Source: CAYPIE01 sp964410665 (GTDB taxonomy: Bacteria > Planctomycetota > Planctomycetia > Gemmatales > Gemmataceae). Taken from it: 64,000 nt of DNA. A program made the translations under genes and the position numbers. Below, one piece after another: positions 17,655 to 26,312 of this stretch (the stretch's first letter is position 1; each line of letters opens with the position of its first letter). The DNA is taken from contig CAYPIE010000016.1 of assembly GCA_964410665.1 (NCBI GenBank), forward strand, positions 1 to 64,000, given 5' to 3'. The notes below the pieces were generated by a model. The model did no database searches, was not told where the DNA came from, and was given only the letters and a program-made list of their open reading frames with translations.

Positions 17655-17668
17655 GAGCACACCGCCTT

Positions 17669-17707
17669 GGGCTTAGACCTGCCCCCTGGGCGTCGATACC
17701 TAAGCCC
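17669..17707 (+). promoter_or_regulatory. Inverted repeat between the acyl-activating and dehydrogenase genes
   Basis: GGGCTTAG and CTAAGCCC near 17669-17676 and 17700-17707 form an 8-bp stem, extendable by a G-U pair, around a 23-base GC-rich loop. It sits just after the first stop codon. There is no T-tract, so it could be an internal processing or attenuation hairpin rather than a full terminator. Confidence 0.3.
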
Positions 17708-17794
17708 GAGATCCCCCTCGCCGGAGCCTGCTCAGGATCCTGCACGATCGAACAACGGACCCTGCATTCCAACCATTTAGGCGATACGATCACC

Positions 17795-19237
17795 ATGCTC
17801 CAGATTCCTGCACTCCGCCAGGGCAAGCCGTACACCAGCTTGGAGAAGACCTCTCTGGTACATCATGCCACTGGTGAGCCGGTGGCTGAAGTTAACCTGG
17901 TCAACGGCAGCCTGCTGGCCCGCGATGTTCAGCTGAAGATGGCCGCAATCAAGCGCGAGCTCGCCGCAATTCCGATGGCCGATCTGATTGACATGTATGC
18001 ACGCGCTGCTGACCACTTTGCCCAAGATACACTGCCGATCGGCGACCAAGAACAAACTTTTGACGATTACATCCGCTGCCTGTCCGCCACCACCGGCTCC
18101 CCCATGGTCTTTTGCCAGCGGAATGCGGCCAAGGTCGAATACGTGCTCCGGAACGTCGAGACAGTCATTGGTGGGTTGACGCGCGGCCTGGATTTAGCCA
18201 TCCTGGATCAAGGCTATGGCGAACAGGATGGTCGCATGCAGGCGTTTTACCCCACCACGGACAGCTTTGGAGCAGTGCTGCCGAGTAACTCCCCGGGGGT
18301 CCATTCCCTATGGGTGCCCTCGATTGCACTGAAAACTCCGCTGGTGCTCAAGCCAGGTCGTGAAGAGCCCTGGACTCCCTATCGGGTACTACAAGCTTTT
18401 CTCAAGGCGGGGCTCCCTGCGGGGGCGTGTAATTTTTATCCTACCGATCATGCAGGGGCCGCCGATTTATTACGAACCTGTGGCCGCAGCATGTTGTTTG
18501 GCGACGCTCGGACCACCGACCCCTACAAAAACGATCATCGCGTGGAACTCCACGGCCCTGGTTACAGCAAAGTGCTGCTCGGCGCGGATATGGCCGAACG
18601 CTGGGAAGAGTTCCTCGACTTGATTGTGGAATCGATTGCGGCCAACGGAGGCCGCAGTTGCATCAATGTCTCGGCAGTCTGGACCCATGCTCATGGCCGT
18701 GAGCTGGCCGATGCCCTGGCCGAGCGTCTGGCCCAGGTCAAAGCCCGCTCCTGGGATGATCCGGAGGCAGAGCTGTCCGCCTTCGCCAAGCCTGAGGTAG
18801 CCACTGCGATTTCCGGCATGGTCGATGAGGGCCTCAAGACCCCAGGTGCCGTTGATGTGACCGAACAAAAGCGGGGTACGCACCGACTGGTGCACGAGGG
18901 ACGATGTGCCTGGATCCTTCCAGCCATTGTCTATTGTGAATCGGTCGAGCATCCGCTCGCCAATAAAGAGTTTCTGTTCCCCTATGCCAGCGTGATCGAA
19001 TGTCCCCAGCCGGAGATGACCCGCAAGATCGGCCCAACGTTGGCAGCGATGGCCTTGACCGAGGATGAAGGATTCATCCGCGAACTGCTCGACTGTCCGC
19101 ACATCGAGCGCCTGAACCTGGGGCCGATTCCAACGACCCGCCTGACATGGGACCAACCGCATGAAGGGAACCTGTTCACCCACCTCTACCGGCAGCGAGC
19201 GTTGCAGCACGCCCGCCGAGCCGTTGCCGCCGTTTGA
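17795..19237 (+). CDS. Aldehyde dehydrogenase superfamily protein, LuxC-like acyl reductase candidate
   Basis: 480 residues. The fold is that of the ALDH superfamily: GAVLPSNSPGVHSLWVPSIA and KTPLVLKPGREEPWTPYRVL match the cofactor-binding half. The catalytic Cys lies in AANGGRSCINVSAVW. The N-terminal 100 residues are unlike ordinary NAD-aldehyde dehydrogenases. Placed between a LuxE-like ligase and an iron alcohol dehydrogenase, it is best read as an acyl-thioester reductase (LuxC role) making an aldehyde. Simple aldehyde oxidation is the alternative. The next gene overlaps its 3' end, indicating coupling. The ribosome binding site is weak. Confidence 0.78.
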   Translation: MLQIPALRQGKPYTSLEKTSLVHHATGEPVAEVNLVNGSLLARDVQLKMAAIKRELAAIPMADLIDMYARAADHFAQDTLPIGDQEQTFDDYIRCLSATTGSPMVFCQRNAAKVEYVLRNVETVIGGLTRGLDLAILDQGYGEQDGRMQAFYPTTDSFGAVLPSNSPGVHSLWVPSIALKTPLVLKPGREEPWTPYRVLQAFLKAGLPAGACNFYPTDHAGAADLLRTCGRSMLFGDARTTDPYKNDHRVELHGPGYSKVLLGADMAERWEEFLDLIVESIAANGGRSCINVSAVWTHAHGRELADALAERLAQVKARSWDDPEAELSAFAKPEVATAISGMVDEGLKTPGAVDVTEQKRGTHRLVHEGRCAWILPAIVYCESVEHPLANKEFLFPYASVIECPQPEMTRKIGPTLAAMALTEDEGFIRELLDCPHIERLNLGPIPTTRLTWDQPHEGNLFTHLYRQRALQHARRAVAAV

Positions 19238-20363
19238 CTTTCTGCCGCTCGGCCGAGTCGTCTACGGGGGCGGCACCCTGAGTCGGCTCGGCGACCTCAC
19301 CCGTGAGTTGGGCGGCTCCCGCGTGCTTCTCGTCACCGATCCTGGCCTGGCCAAGGCCGGGCATCCACAACGGGCTATCGCCATTCTTCATCAAGCCGGA
19401 CTTGATGCCGCCATTTTTGACCAGGTCGATGAGAATCCCACGAATACACATGTCGAGCATGGGACACGATTGGCTCGGCAGCTTGGCATTGATTGCCTGG
19501 TTGCCGTCGGTGGCGGTAGCGCCATGGACTGTGCCAAAGGCATCAACTTTTTATTGACCAACGGTGGCACCATGGCCGACTACAAGGGGTTCAACCGAGC
19601 TCATCAGCCCATGCTGCCTTCGATTGGCGTCCCCACCACCGCTGGCACCGGCAGCGAAGCCCAATCGTTCGCCCTGATCACCGATGACAAGACGCATCTG
19701 AAAATGGCGTGTGGCGACCGCAAAGCCGCCTTTCGCGTCGCGCTGCTCGATCCAGAGCTCACCGTCTCGCAACCACGCCATATCACCGCTCTGACAGGGA
19801 TCGACGCCATTGCCCATGCCATCGAAGCCTACGTTTGTAATAAGCGGAACCCGCTGTCGCAGATGGCGGCCTTGTCCGCTTGGCGGTACCTCAACGGACA
19901 CTTCGAGACAGTCCTCACCCAGCCTTGCAATCTGCAGTCCCGTAGCGCCATGCAGGTCGGTGCTTACTTTGCCGGACTCGCCATCGAAAATGCCATGCTC
20001 GGCATTTGCCACTCTTGTGCCAATCCTCTGACCGCCCACTATGGTCTGACCCATGGCAAGGCCATCGGCATCCTGTTACCTCATGTGATCCGCTTTAATG
20101 CCGTGCTGGTCGAAACCCTGTATCGCGACCTGGTCCAGGAGGCCCATCTGGGCAATGGCGAACCGGCCGGTGAAATCCTGGCCCGCCGGATTACCCAGCT
20201 GCTCCATGCCGCCGAACTACCTACCAGCCTCCGGGAGGCGGGGGTCGCCCAGAGCATCCTACCACTGCTAGCCGAGGAAGCCAGCGAACAATGGACGGCC
20301 CGCTTCAATCCTCGCCCGGTCCACGAGACCGACCTGCTACGTGTTTACGAGATGGCCTGGTAA
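19224..20363 (+). CDS. Iron-containing alcohol dehydrogenase
   Basis: 379 residues from the TTG at 19224. It has the Fe-ADH NAD(P) motif VAVGGGSAMDCAKG, PTTAGTGSEAQSFA, and the metal-ligand region GIDAIAHAIEAY with GLTHGKAIGILLPHV. These enzymes interconvert aldehydes and alcohols with a bound Fe2+ or Zn2+. An ATG at 19161 would add 21 residues but overlap the preceding gene by 77 bases. TTG 19224 overlaps it by 14 bases and starts just before the first beta strand (FDFLPLGRVVYGGG). Context suggests it reduces the aldehyde made by the upstream dehydrogenase superfamily protein. Confidence 0.88.
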   Translation: MPPFDFLPLGRVVYGGGTLSRLGDLTRELGGSRVLLVTDPGLAKAGHPQRAIAILHQAGLDAAIFDQVDENPTNTHVEHGTRLARQLGIDCLVAVGGGSAMDCAKGINFLLTNGGTMADYKGFNRAHQPMLPSIGVPTTAGTGSEAQSFALITDDKTHLKMACGDRKAAFRVALLDPELTVSQPRHITALTGIDAIAHAIEAYVCNKRNPLSQMAALSAWRYLNGHFETVLTQPCNLQSRSAMQVGAYFAGLAIENAMLGICHSCANPLTAHYGLTHGKAIGILLPHVIRFNAVLVETLYRDLVQEAHLGNGEPAGEILARRITQLLHAAELPTSLREAGVAQSILPLLAEEASEQWTARFNPRPVHETDLLRVYEMAW

Positions 20364-20464
20364 GCCCGAGAATCCACAAAACTCCTACCCCAAGGAAGTT
20401 TCCTACCACCTGCTGCCGATGCATCGTTGTCGCCAACTGCCCTTGAGATACGGAGATTGCTTTG

Positions 20465-21586
20465 ATGCCGCACACCGACCGCTTTCACCGTGCTCACCTG
20501 GTGCTGGGGAGCTTGACACTGTGTCTATTCCTGCACAACACCGCCACTGCCGACTGGCCGATCTTTCGCGGCAACCCGTTGCAAACCGGCGTCGCTGCGG
20601 GAACTCTCCCCGAGAAGCTTGAGGTTGTTTGGACCTTCAAGACTGATGATGCCATCGAGGGCACTCCCGCCATTGTGAATGGCATCGTCTACCTTGGCTC
20701 TTATGACGACTTCCTCTATGCGATTGATCTCAAGACCGGCAAGGAGGTCTGGAAAACCAAGCTATTCGCCATGAAAGCCCCGGTCAGTTATGCTCAGGGC
20801 CGCGTCTACGTCGGGGATATCAATGGCGACTTTTATTGTCTGGATGCTAAGACCGGCAAAAAACTCTGGACGTTTCCTTGTCAGGCGGAAATCACCGCTG
20901 GCGCGAACTTTTACAAGGACAAGATCCTGATCGGCTCACACGATCAGAACTTTTACTGCCTCAACACCAACGGCCAACAGGTCTGGAAAGTCAGTATCGA
21001 TGGCCCGGTGTATGGCTCGGCGGCTGTGGTGGGCGACCGCACCTTCGTGGCAGGCTGTGACAGCATCCTGCACATTCTGGATGCGGCCAGCGGTAAAGAA
21101 CTGGGAGCGGTCGAACTCCCTGGCCAATCTGGAGCCACCGCGGCGATCGCCGGCGACTCCCTGTACCTGGGCACCGCTGCCAGCCAGGTGGTCGGCTTAA
21201 ACTGGAAGACAGGGAAAATCCGTTGGCGTTTCGAGCCCCGCCGTCAGCAGCGGCAGTTTTTCGCCTCCGCGGCTCTCACCGATAAATTGGCCATCATCGG
21301 CGGCCGCGATAAGCGTATCTACGGGCTGGATCAGAAAACTGGCAAGCAAGTTTGGAGCTATCTGACCAATGGACGCGTCGACAGCTCCCCCGTGGTGGTG
21401 AATCAGCGCGTCTACTGCGGCTCGATGTCACGCGATGGCGAGTTTTACGTCCTCGATCTCCAGGGCAATCTCGTGGAAAAGTTGGAACTCGATGGAGCCA
21501 TCATCGGCTCGCCCGCGTTTGACCAAGATCGGCTGATCGTGGGCACCGAGAAGGGGACGGTGTACTGCTTGGGAGCCAAACCGTAA
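20465..21586 (+). CDS. Secreted PQQ-type beta-propeller protein
   Basis: 373 residues with a signal sequence (LVLGSLTLCLFLHNTATA). It has about seven PQQ-like blades with the repeated pattern xVYxGSxDxxxYxLDxxTGKxxW, for example YLGSYDDFLYAIDLKTGKEV, YVGDINGDFYCLDAKTGKKL and IGGRDKRIYGLDQKTGKQVW. Such proteins are exported and often act as scaffolds (BamB-like). Real PQQ-dependent dehydrogenases are longer, so cofactor binding is not implied. GGAG lies 12 bases upstream of the ATG. It follows the alcohol dehydrogenase by 101 bases and may or may not belong to the same unit. Confidence 0.85.
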   Translation: MPHTDRFHRAHLVLGSLTLCLFLHNTATADWPIFRGNPLQTGVAAGTLPEKLEVVWTFKTDDAIEGTPAIVNGIVYLGSYDDFLYAIDLKTGKEVWKTKLFAMKAPVSYAQGRVYVGDINGDFYCLDAKTGKKLWTFPCQAEITAGANFYKDKILIGSHDQNFYCLNTNGQQVWKVSIDGPVYGSAAVVGDRTFVAGCDSILHILDAASGKELGAVELPGQSGATAAIAGDSLYLGTAASQVVGLNWKTGKIRWRFEPRRQQRQFFASAALTDKLAIIGGRDKRIYGLDQKTGKQVWSYLTNGRVDSSPVVVNQRVYCGSMSRDGEFYVLDLQGNLVEKLELDGAIIGSPAFDQDRLIVGTEKGTVYCLGAKP

Positions 21587-21643
21587 AATCAATAGTCATC
21601 GAGGATTTGTTTTACCCGGTCGACGATTGTTGGGAGATCCACC

Positions 21644-22978
21644 ATGACGACGCTCACTGAGGGAACGCACCAGGAAAAAACCGGTCTTGGCAATTACTTT
21701 ATTGCCAACTACCCGCCGTTTTCGTTCTGGCAGTCGCGTCACCTCGACGCCTCATGGAGAGTTCTCGAGACAGGGCCTCGTCCGGGTACCCCACTGGGAC
21801 TCTATTTGCATATCCCGTTTTGCCGCAAACGCTGCAAGTTCTGCTACTTCCGAGTCTACACCGACAAGAATGCCAGGGATGTTGAGACGTACCTCAATGC
21901 CTTGATTAAAGAGGTGGAACTTTACACGCGAACGCCCTTTGTCGGCGGCCGGCCACTCGATTATGTCTATTTCGGCGGTGGCACTCCTTCGTATTTAAGC
22001 GCCAATCAACTCCGCTTTTTGTTTGATAGCGTGCAAGCCCTCATGCCGTGGGATCAGGCCCGCGAGGTCACCTTTGAGTGTGAACCGGGCACGCTCCAAA
22101 AGCACAAGCTCCAGACCCTCAAAGAAATGGGCGTGACCCGGCTGAGTCTTGGGGTCGAGAACTTTAACGAAGCAATCCTGCAATCCAACGGCCGAGCCCA
22201 TCTCGCCCCGGAAATCTTCCGCGCTTACGCCTGGGCCCGCGACATCGGATTCGATCAGATCAATATCGACCTGATCTCCGGCATGGTCGGTGAGAACTGG
22301 GACAACTGGAAGATGAATGTCGAAAAGACTATCGAACTTTCCCCTGAGAGTGTCACCATCTACCAAATGGAGTTGCCCTTCAACACGGTTTTCTCCAAAG
22401 AACTGAAGGTGCTCGGTCAGGACCAACCGGCCGAGACACCCGTCGCCGACTGGCCAACCAAGCGGGCCTGGGTCGAATATGCTTTCGGTGAGTTTCAAAA
22501 GGCCGGCTATGAGGTGTCCAGTGCCTACACCGTGGTGAAAGACAAACTGTCGACCCAGTTCGTCTACCGCGATGCGCTGTGGCGTGGGGCTGACATGTTT
22601 GGCACCGGGGTCGCCTCGTTTGGGCATGTCGGTGGTGTCCATGTGCAGAATCTCGATCGCTGGGAAGACTATCTCGGTGCCCTCGCTGAGGGGCGCATTC
22701 CCTTGAACCGAGCCCTGCCGATCACGGACCGACAACAGCTGATTCGCGAGATGATCTTACAACTAAAAACGGGCCATCTGGAGCGCGACTACTTTCAGGA
22801 GAAATTTGCTGCCGATATTCTTCAGGTGTTTGCCGAGGGGTATCAACAACTGGCCAAAGCCGGTTATCTCCAGCTCGAGCCCAATGGCGTTCGCCTGACC
22901 AACAAGGGATTGCTTCAAGTCGACCGTCTCCTGCCGACCTTCTTTGAGCCCGAACATATCAGCAGCCGCTACACTTAA
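21644..22978 (+). CDS. HemN/HemW-like radical SAM enzyme (coproporphyrinogen-oxidase family)
   Basis: 444 residues. It has the radical SAM cluster motif HIPFCRKRCKFCYF (CxxxCxxC), the SAM-binding stretch DYVYFGGGTPSYL, and the GVENFNEAIL and YQMELPFNT segments of the HemN/HemW class. The HemW heme-binding motif HNxxYW is replaced by YRDALWRGADMFGTG, and its N-terminus has about 60 residues before the cluster. It is therefore unlikely to be standard HemW or HemN. Relatives in this class do heme degradation, methylation and cyclopropanation. GGGAG precedes the ATG. It ends the co-directional gene set. Confidence 0.8.
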   Translation: MTTLTEGTHQEKTGLGNYFIANYPPFSFWQSRHLDASWRVLETGPRPGTPLGLYLHIPFCRKRCKFCYFRVYTDKNARDVETYLNALIKEVELYTRTPFVGGRPLDYVYFGGGTPSYLSANQLRFLFDSVQALMPWDQAREVTFECEPGTLQKHKLQTLKEMGVTRLSLGVENFNEAILQSNGRAHLAPEIFRAYAWARDIGFDQINIDLISGMVGENWDNWKMNVEKTIELSPESVTIYQMELPFNTVFSKELKVLGQDQPAETPVADWPTKRAWVEYAFGEFQKAGYEVSSAYTVVKDKLSTQFVYRDALWRGADMFGTGVASFGHVGGVHVQNLDRWEDYLGALAEGRIPLNRALPITDRQQLIREMILQLKTGHLERDYFQEKFAADILQVFAEGYQQLAKAGYLQLEPNGVRLTNKGLLQVDRLLPTFFEPEHISSRYT

Positions 22979-23306
22979 ACCACCCGGCCCGACCCGATCA
23001 CGATTGCCATGGGCAAGTTTCCCGCGGTGTTGCCGGGGACTTGCTTCTGGCCCAGATCCACAACGCTCCACCTCGCGGTCGGCTGGGATCGCCAGCACCT
23101 GGATCCTTTGATGATTGCTGAGAACTTTCGTCTGCAAGAAAGAGCTGGCTTGGACATCTCATGATTCTTTAGATCAGATCTCAATATTTTCAAATTTTTC
23201 GCAGTCTAGTTGCGTCAGTCATCTTCCTGACCTATCTCTTCTAAGGGATCGTGGGCTCCATCCCGAGCAAATTCGTTTCTTGCCGAATTTCTAGGATTCA
23301 TGACGC
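22979..23306. other. Intergenic region, no gene seen
   Basis: 328 bases. The first 180 are GC-rich with short open frames on both strands that lack ribosome binding sites. The last 150 are AT-rich (ATATTTTCAAATTTTTCGC near 23182) and probably hold the promoter of the kinase-REC-HD-GYP gene. No unambiguous promoter match was found. Confidence 0.4.
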
Positions 23307-25661
23307 ATGTTCTCAACACTATCCTCGGATCATTTTTCCGCCTTCCCGACCATCTTAGAGCCCGGTAAAGGGGATCCACCCCAGGCAGCCTTGATCCACC
23401 AGTTGCTCACCCACTATCTGTTAGCCCCGGAGGATTGGCAGGAGGCTGCTCCGCACACACGACAGCCAATCCTTGAAGCGGCGAGCCGTGAGCACGCTTG
23501 TGAACTTCTGAAAGCTTCGGGCTTGCTCACCCCGTTGCAGGCCGAGCGGATTGCCGTGGGCAACGATTTTGGCTTGATCATGGGCCCGTATCGCATCTTG
23601 GAACGACTCGGTGCCGGGGGCATGGGGGTGGTGTTCAAAGCAGAGCACATCACGCTGCGACGCCCCGTCGCCATCAAAGTGGTCGCCGATCTCGGCCTGA
23701 AAGAGTCGAGCTTAGTTAAACGGTTTATGGCCGAGATCCGCACCGTTGCTCGGTTGCAACATCCGAATGTGGTGACCGCCATTGATTCGGGTGTCCTTCG
23801 CGGACGTGAGCCGTCGCAGCAGGATCTGCACTACTTCGTCATGGAGTATATCCCGGGACGGGACCTGGAGGCCCAAGTACTCGAAGACGGGCCAGTGCAA
23901 GCTCAGGAAGTCTGTGGGCTGATCTACCAGATCTGTGGTGCGCTCGCCGAAGCGCATCGTCAGGGGTTAATTCACCGCGACATCAAACCTTCGAATATTC
24001 TGGTGACGCCGCATGGGCATGCCAAGCTGCTCGACTTTGGCTTAGCACGCACCCCGCGCCACGACCGCTTGACCCAGCCAGGGGTTCTGCTTGGCACGCT
24101 CAGTTTTATGGGGCCGGAGCAGATTCAGGATGCCACCGCCGTCGATGGCCGGGCGGATATTTATGCGTTGGGTACTACCTTGTTCTGGTGCTTGACCGGC
24201 CGTGAGCCCTTCCCCTCGGCAGGGGACACCTTGCAAGCCCTGGCCCAACGGGCGCAGAAACCGACGCCGCGCTTGCGAAGCGATCGCCCGGACCTCCCAC
24301 AGGGCCTCGACCAAGTGCTTGGCCGAATGATGGAGCCGGTACCCAAGGATCGCTATCAAACCGTCCAGCAAGTAATGAAAGCGCTATTGCCGTTTGTGCA
24401 AACCGAGTCGGGGCCCAGCTCGCTGTTCGATGGCTCTAGTGAGTCGCTTCCAGCGCGGACATCTATCACCTCCCGTTCCGCCAACGTGGAATTGCCTCGG
24501 GTCTTAATCGTAGATGATGAACCGGAGCTACGCCAGTTTTGTCAGCTGGCACTCCAATCAAATGGTTTTGAATGTGTTGAAGTTAGTTGTGGCCAAGACG
24601 CCCTGGATCTTTTGCAGCGAACCAGCTTTGATGCGGTGTTGTTGGACTTGCAAATGCACGGAATGTCAGGCTTGGAAGTGCTCAGGCAACTGTATCCGGA
24701 ACCCGCCTCGCCACACCTTGAGGTCATCGTCATGTCCGGGTGGTCCAACGACGAGGCGGTTACCCAAGTACTCGCCGCCGGAGCGGTCGACTTCCTGGCC
24801 AAACCGATGAGCGTGCGTCAATTGGTGGGGCGTGTGAAAGCCGCCGTTCGCAGCAAGCAGTTGCGTGAACAAATCGCTCAACAAGCCGAGCTGCTCCGTT
24901 GCTGCAGCGGCCAATTGGATCAACTCCGCGACGACTGCCGCCAGCAACGCGATGCTCTGCTCCTAGGGATTGGCCGGCTTGGCGAATTACACAACCAGGA
25001 GCCGGTGGGCCAAGCTGCACGGGTTCGCCGCTATTGTCGAGCCATGTTCGCGGGAATCGGTCCACGTCGTCGGGTTGGGCAGCAAACCATCGACCAAGAT
25101 TTTTGTGATCGCCTGATTGCGGTCGCCCCACTGTACGATATCGGCAAGCTTCAGCTGCCGCCGCATATCTTGCACAAGCCGAATCAGCTGGCAGCAGATG
25201 AACGAGCCTTCATGGAGTCGCATACGCTATTGGGAGCAGAATTGATTGATCAATTGCTCCGGGCAGGCTGTCTACCCAATGAACTCGCTCGTATCGCCCA
25301 AGCGGTTACCCGACACCATCATGAGCGGTTTGACGGGACTGGCTATCCCGACGGCCTGGTCGGCGAAGCCATCCCGCTGGCCGCCCGTGTGATCTGCTTA
25401 CCGGATGTCTATGATGCGCTCCGCTCGAAGCGTTCGTACCGTCCGGGGATGACCCATTCGGCAGCCATCTCGGTCATGCGAACGATGCATGGTGCCTTCG
25501 ACCCAGAGTTATTCGCCCTGTTTGAGCAGAGCGCCGATGCGTTCGACGCCATTTTCTCCTCGCAGGATCCCTGGACCAACTCGGACGATCCACCCCGCAT
25601 CAGTAAGCTGCGCCGACGGAGCAAAACCCGCATGGGAGCCCTGACTGCGCCCAACCATTAA
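23307..25661 (+). CDS. Ser/Thr kinase - receiver - HD-GYP fusion protein
   Basis: 784 residues, three signalling modules in one chain. The Hanks kinase (about 95-363) has GAGGMG 102-107, Lys124, HRDIKPSN 223-230 and DFG 243-245. The receiver domain (398-513) has phospho-acceptor Asp447 and Lys499. The HD-GYP phosphodiesterase-type domain (about 552-740) has HHHERFDGTGYPDG from 670. The HD signature of the last domain reads LYDIGK, with Tyr610 for His, so c-di-GMP hydrolysis may be lost or altered. An N-terminal helical part of 90 residues precedes the kinase. No transmembrane segment is seen, so it is likely cytoplasmic. It could join Ser/Thr and two-component inputs to c-di-GMP-type output. 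Confidence 0.9.
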   Translation: MFSTLSSDHFSAFPTILEPGKGDPPQAALIHQLLTHYLLAPEDWQEAAPHTRQPILEAASREHACELLKASGLLTPLQAERIAVGNDFGLIMGPYRILERLGAGGMGVVFKAEHITLRRPVAIKVVADLGLKESSLVKRFMAEIRTVARLQHPNVVTAIDSGVLRGREPSQQDLHYFVMEYIPGRDLEAQVLEDGPVQAQEVCGLIYQICGALAEAHRQGLIHRDIKPSNILVTPHGHAKLLDFGLARTPRHDRLTQPGVLLGTLSFMGPEQIQDATAVDGRADIYALGTTLFWCLTGREPFPSAGDTLQALAQRAQKPTPRLRSDRPDLPQGLDQVLGRMMEPVPKDRYQTVQQVMKALLPFVQTESGPSSLFDGSSESLPARTSITSRSANVELPRVLIVDDEPELRQFCQLALQSNGFECVEVSCGQDALDLLQRTSFDAVLLDLQMHGMSGLEVLRQLYPEPASPHLEVIVMSGWSNDEAVTQVLAAGAVDFLAKPMSVRQLVGRVKAAVRSKQLREQIAQQAELLRCCSGQLDQLRDDCRQQRDALLLGIGRLGELHNQEPVGQAARVRRYCRAMFAGIGPRRRVGQQTIDQDFCDRLIAVAPLYDIGKLQLPPHILHKPNQLAADERAFMESHTLLGAELIDQLLRAGCLPNELARIAQAVTRHHHERFDGTGYPDGLVGEAIPLAARVICLPDVYDALRSKRSYRPGMTHSAAISVMRTMHGAFDPELFALFEQSADAFDAIFSSQDPWTNSDDPPRISKLRRRSKTRMGALTAPNH

Positions 25662-25693
25662 TCTGCAGGAAGGGCCCTCACCCACTCGGGCCG

Positions 25694-26236
25694 TTACCCC
25701 GCCATAGCCGGTGTCTGCGCTTGGAGGCGTTCGAGCAACGCGAGCGTAAACGCCGGCAGGTCATCGGGTTTGCGACTACTGATCAGGTTGCCGTCCACCA
25801 CCACCTCTTCATCGACATAGGTGGCTCCGGCGTTGATGACATCATCCTTGATGGCAAAAAAGCAGGTCGCCTGCTTGCCTTTCAAAGCAGGTGTCGAGCA
25901 CAACACCCATAGCCCATGACAGATGGCCGCGATCATCTTGCCCTGGGCATGCAGATCCGCAACAAACTGGATCATCGCCGGGGTCCGTCGCAGAAAGTCC
26001 GGAGCAAATCCTCCTGGGACCACCACCGCATCATAATCGGCGGCGTGAATCGCGCTGATCGCCTTGTCACTTTTGGCAGGATAACCAAGTTTGCTCGGGT
26101 AGACCTTGCCCGCCTCCGGACCTACCAGGTGAACGATGCAGCCTGCCTCACGCAGACGGTAGAGTGGATACCAAACCTCGAGTTCTTGGTACTGCTGCTC
26201 CAGCAATACCGCGACTCGTTTGTCGGTCAGGGACAT
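25694..26236 (-). CDS. DJ-1/PfpI family protein
   Basis: 180 residues. The fold is the class I glutamine-amidotransferase-like DJ-1/PfpI type. The nucleophile elbow is MIAAICHGLWVL, and an early Glu (LLEQQYQELE) sits in the position that activates it. VVVPGGFAPDFLR and SSRKPDDLPAF are also typical. Family members act as proteases, glyoxalase III or deglycase-like stress proteins; the precise activity cannot be assigned. It stands alone, convergent with the kinase fusion gene. Confidence 0.9.
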   Translation of the reverse strand: MSLTDKRVAVLLEQQYQELEVWYPLYRLREAGCIVHLVGPEAGKVYPSKLGYPAKSDKAISAIHAADYDAVVVPGGFAPDFLRRTPAMIQFVADLHAQGKMIAAICHGLWVLCSTPALKGKQATCFFAIKDDVINAGATYVDEEVVVDGNLISSRKPDDLPAFTLALLERLQAQTPAMAG

Positions 26237-26312
26237 GCGTTTCCCCTCCTCATCGGTTCGCGATCAAGAAACCTCCCTGTAGTTTTCGCGGCCTCGATCG
26301 CTTCGACAAGGC

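Noticed and set aside
22975..23193. 72-codon minus-strand frame in the 22979-23306 spacer
   Set aside because: No ribosome binding site, no recognisable domain; other frames are equally open.
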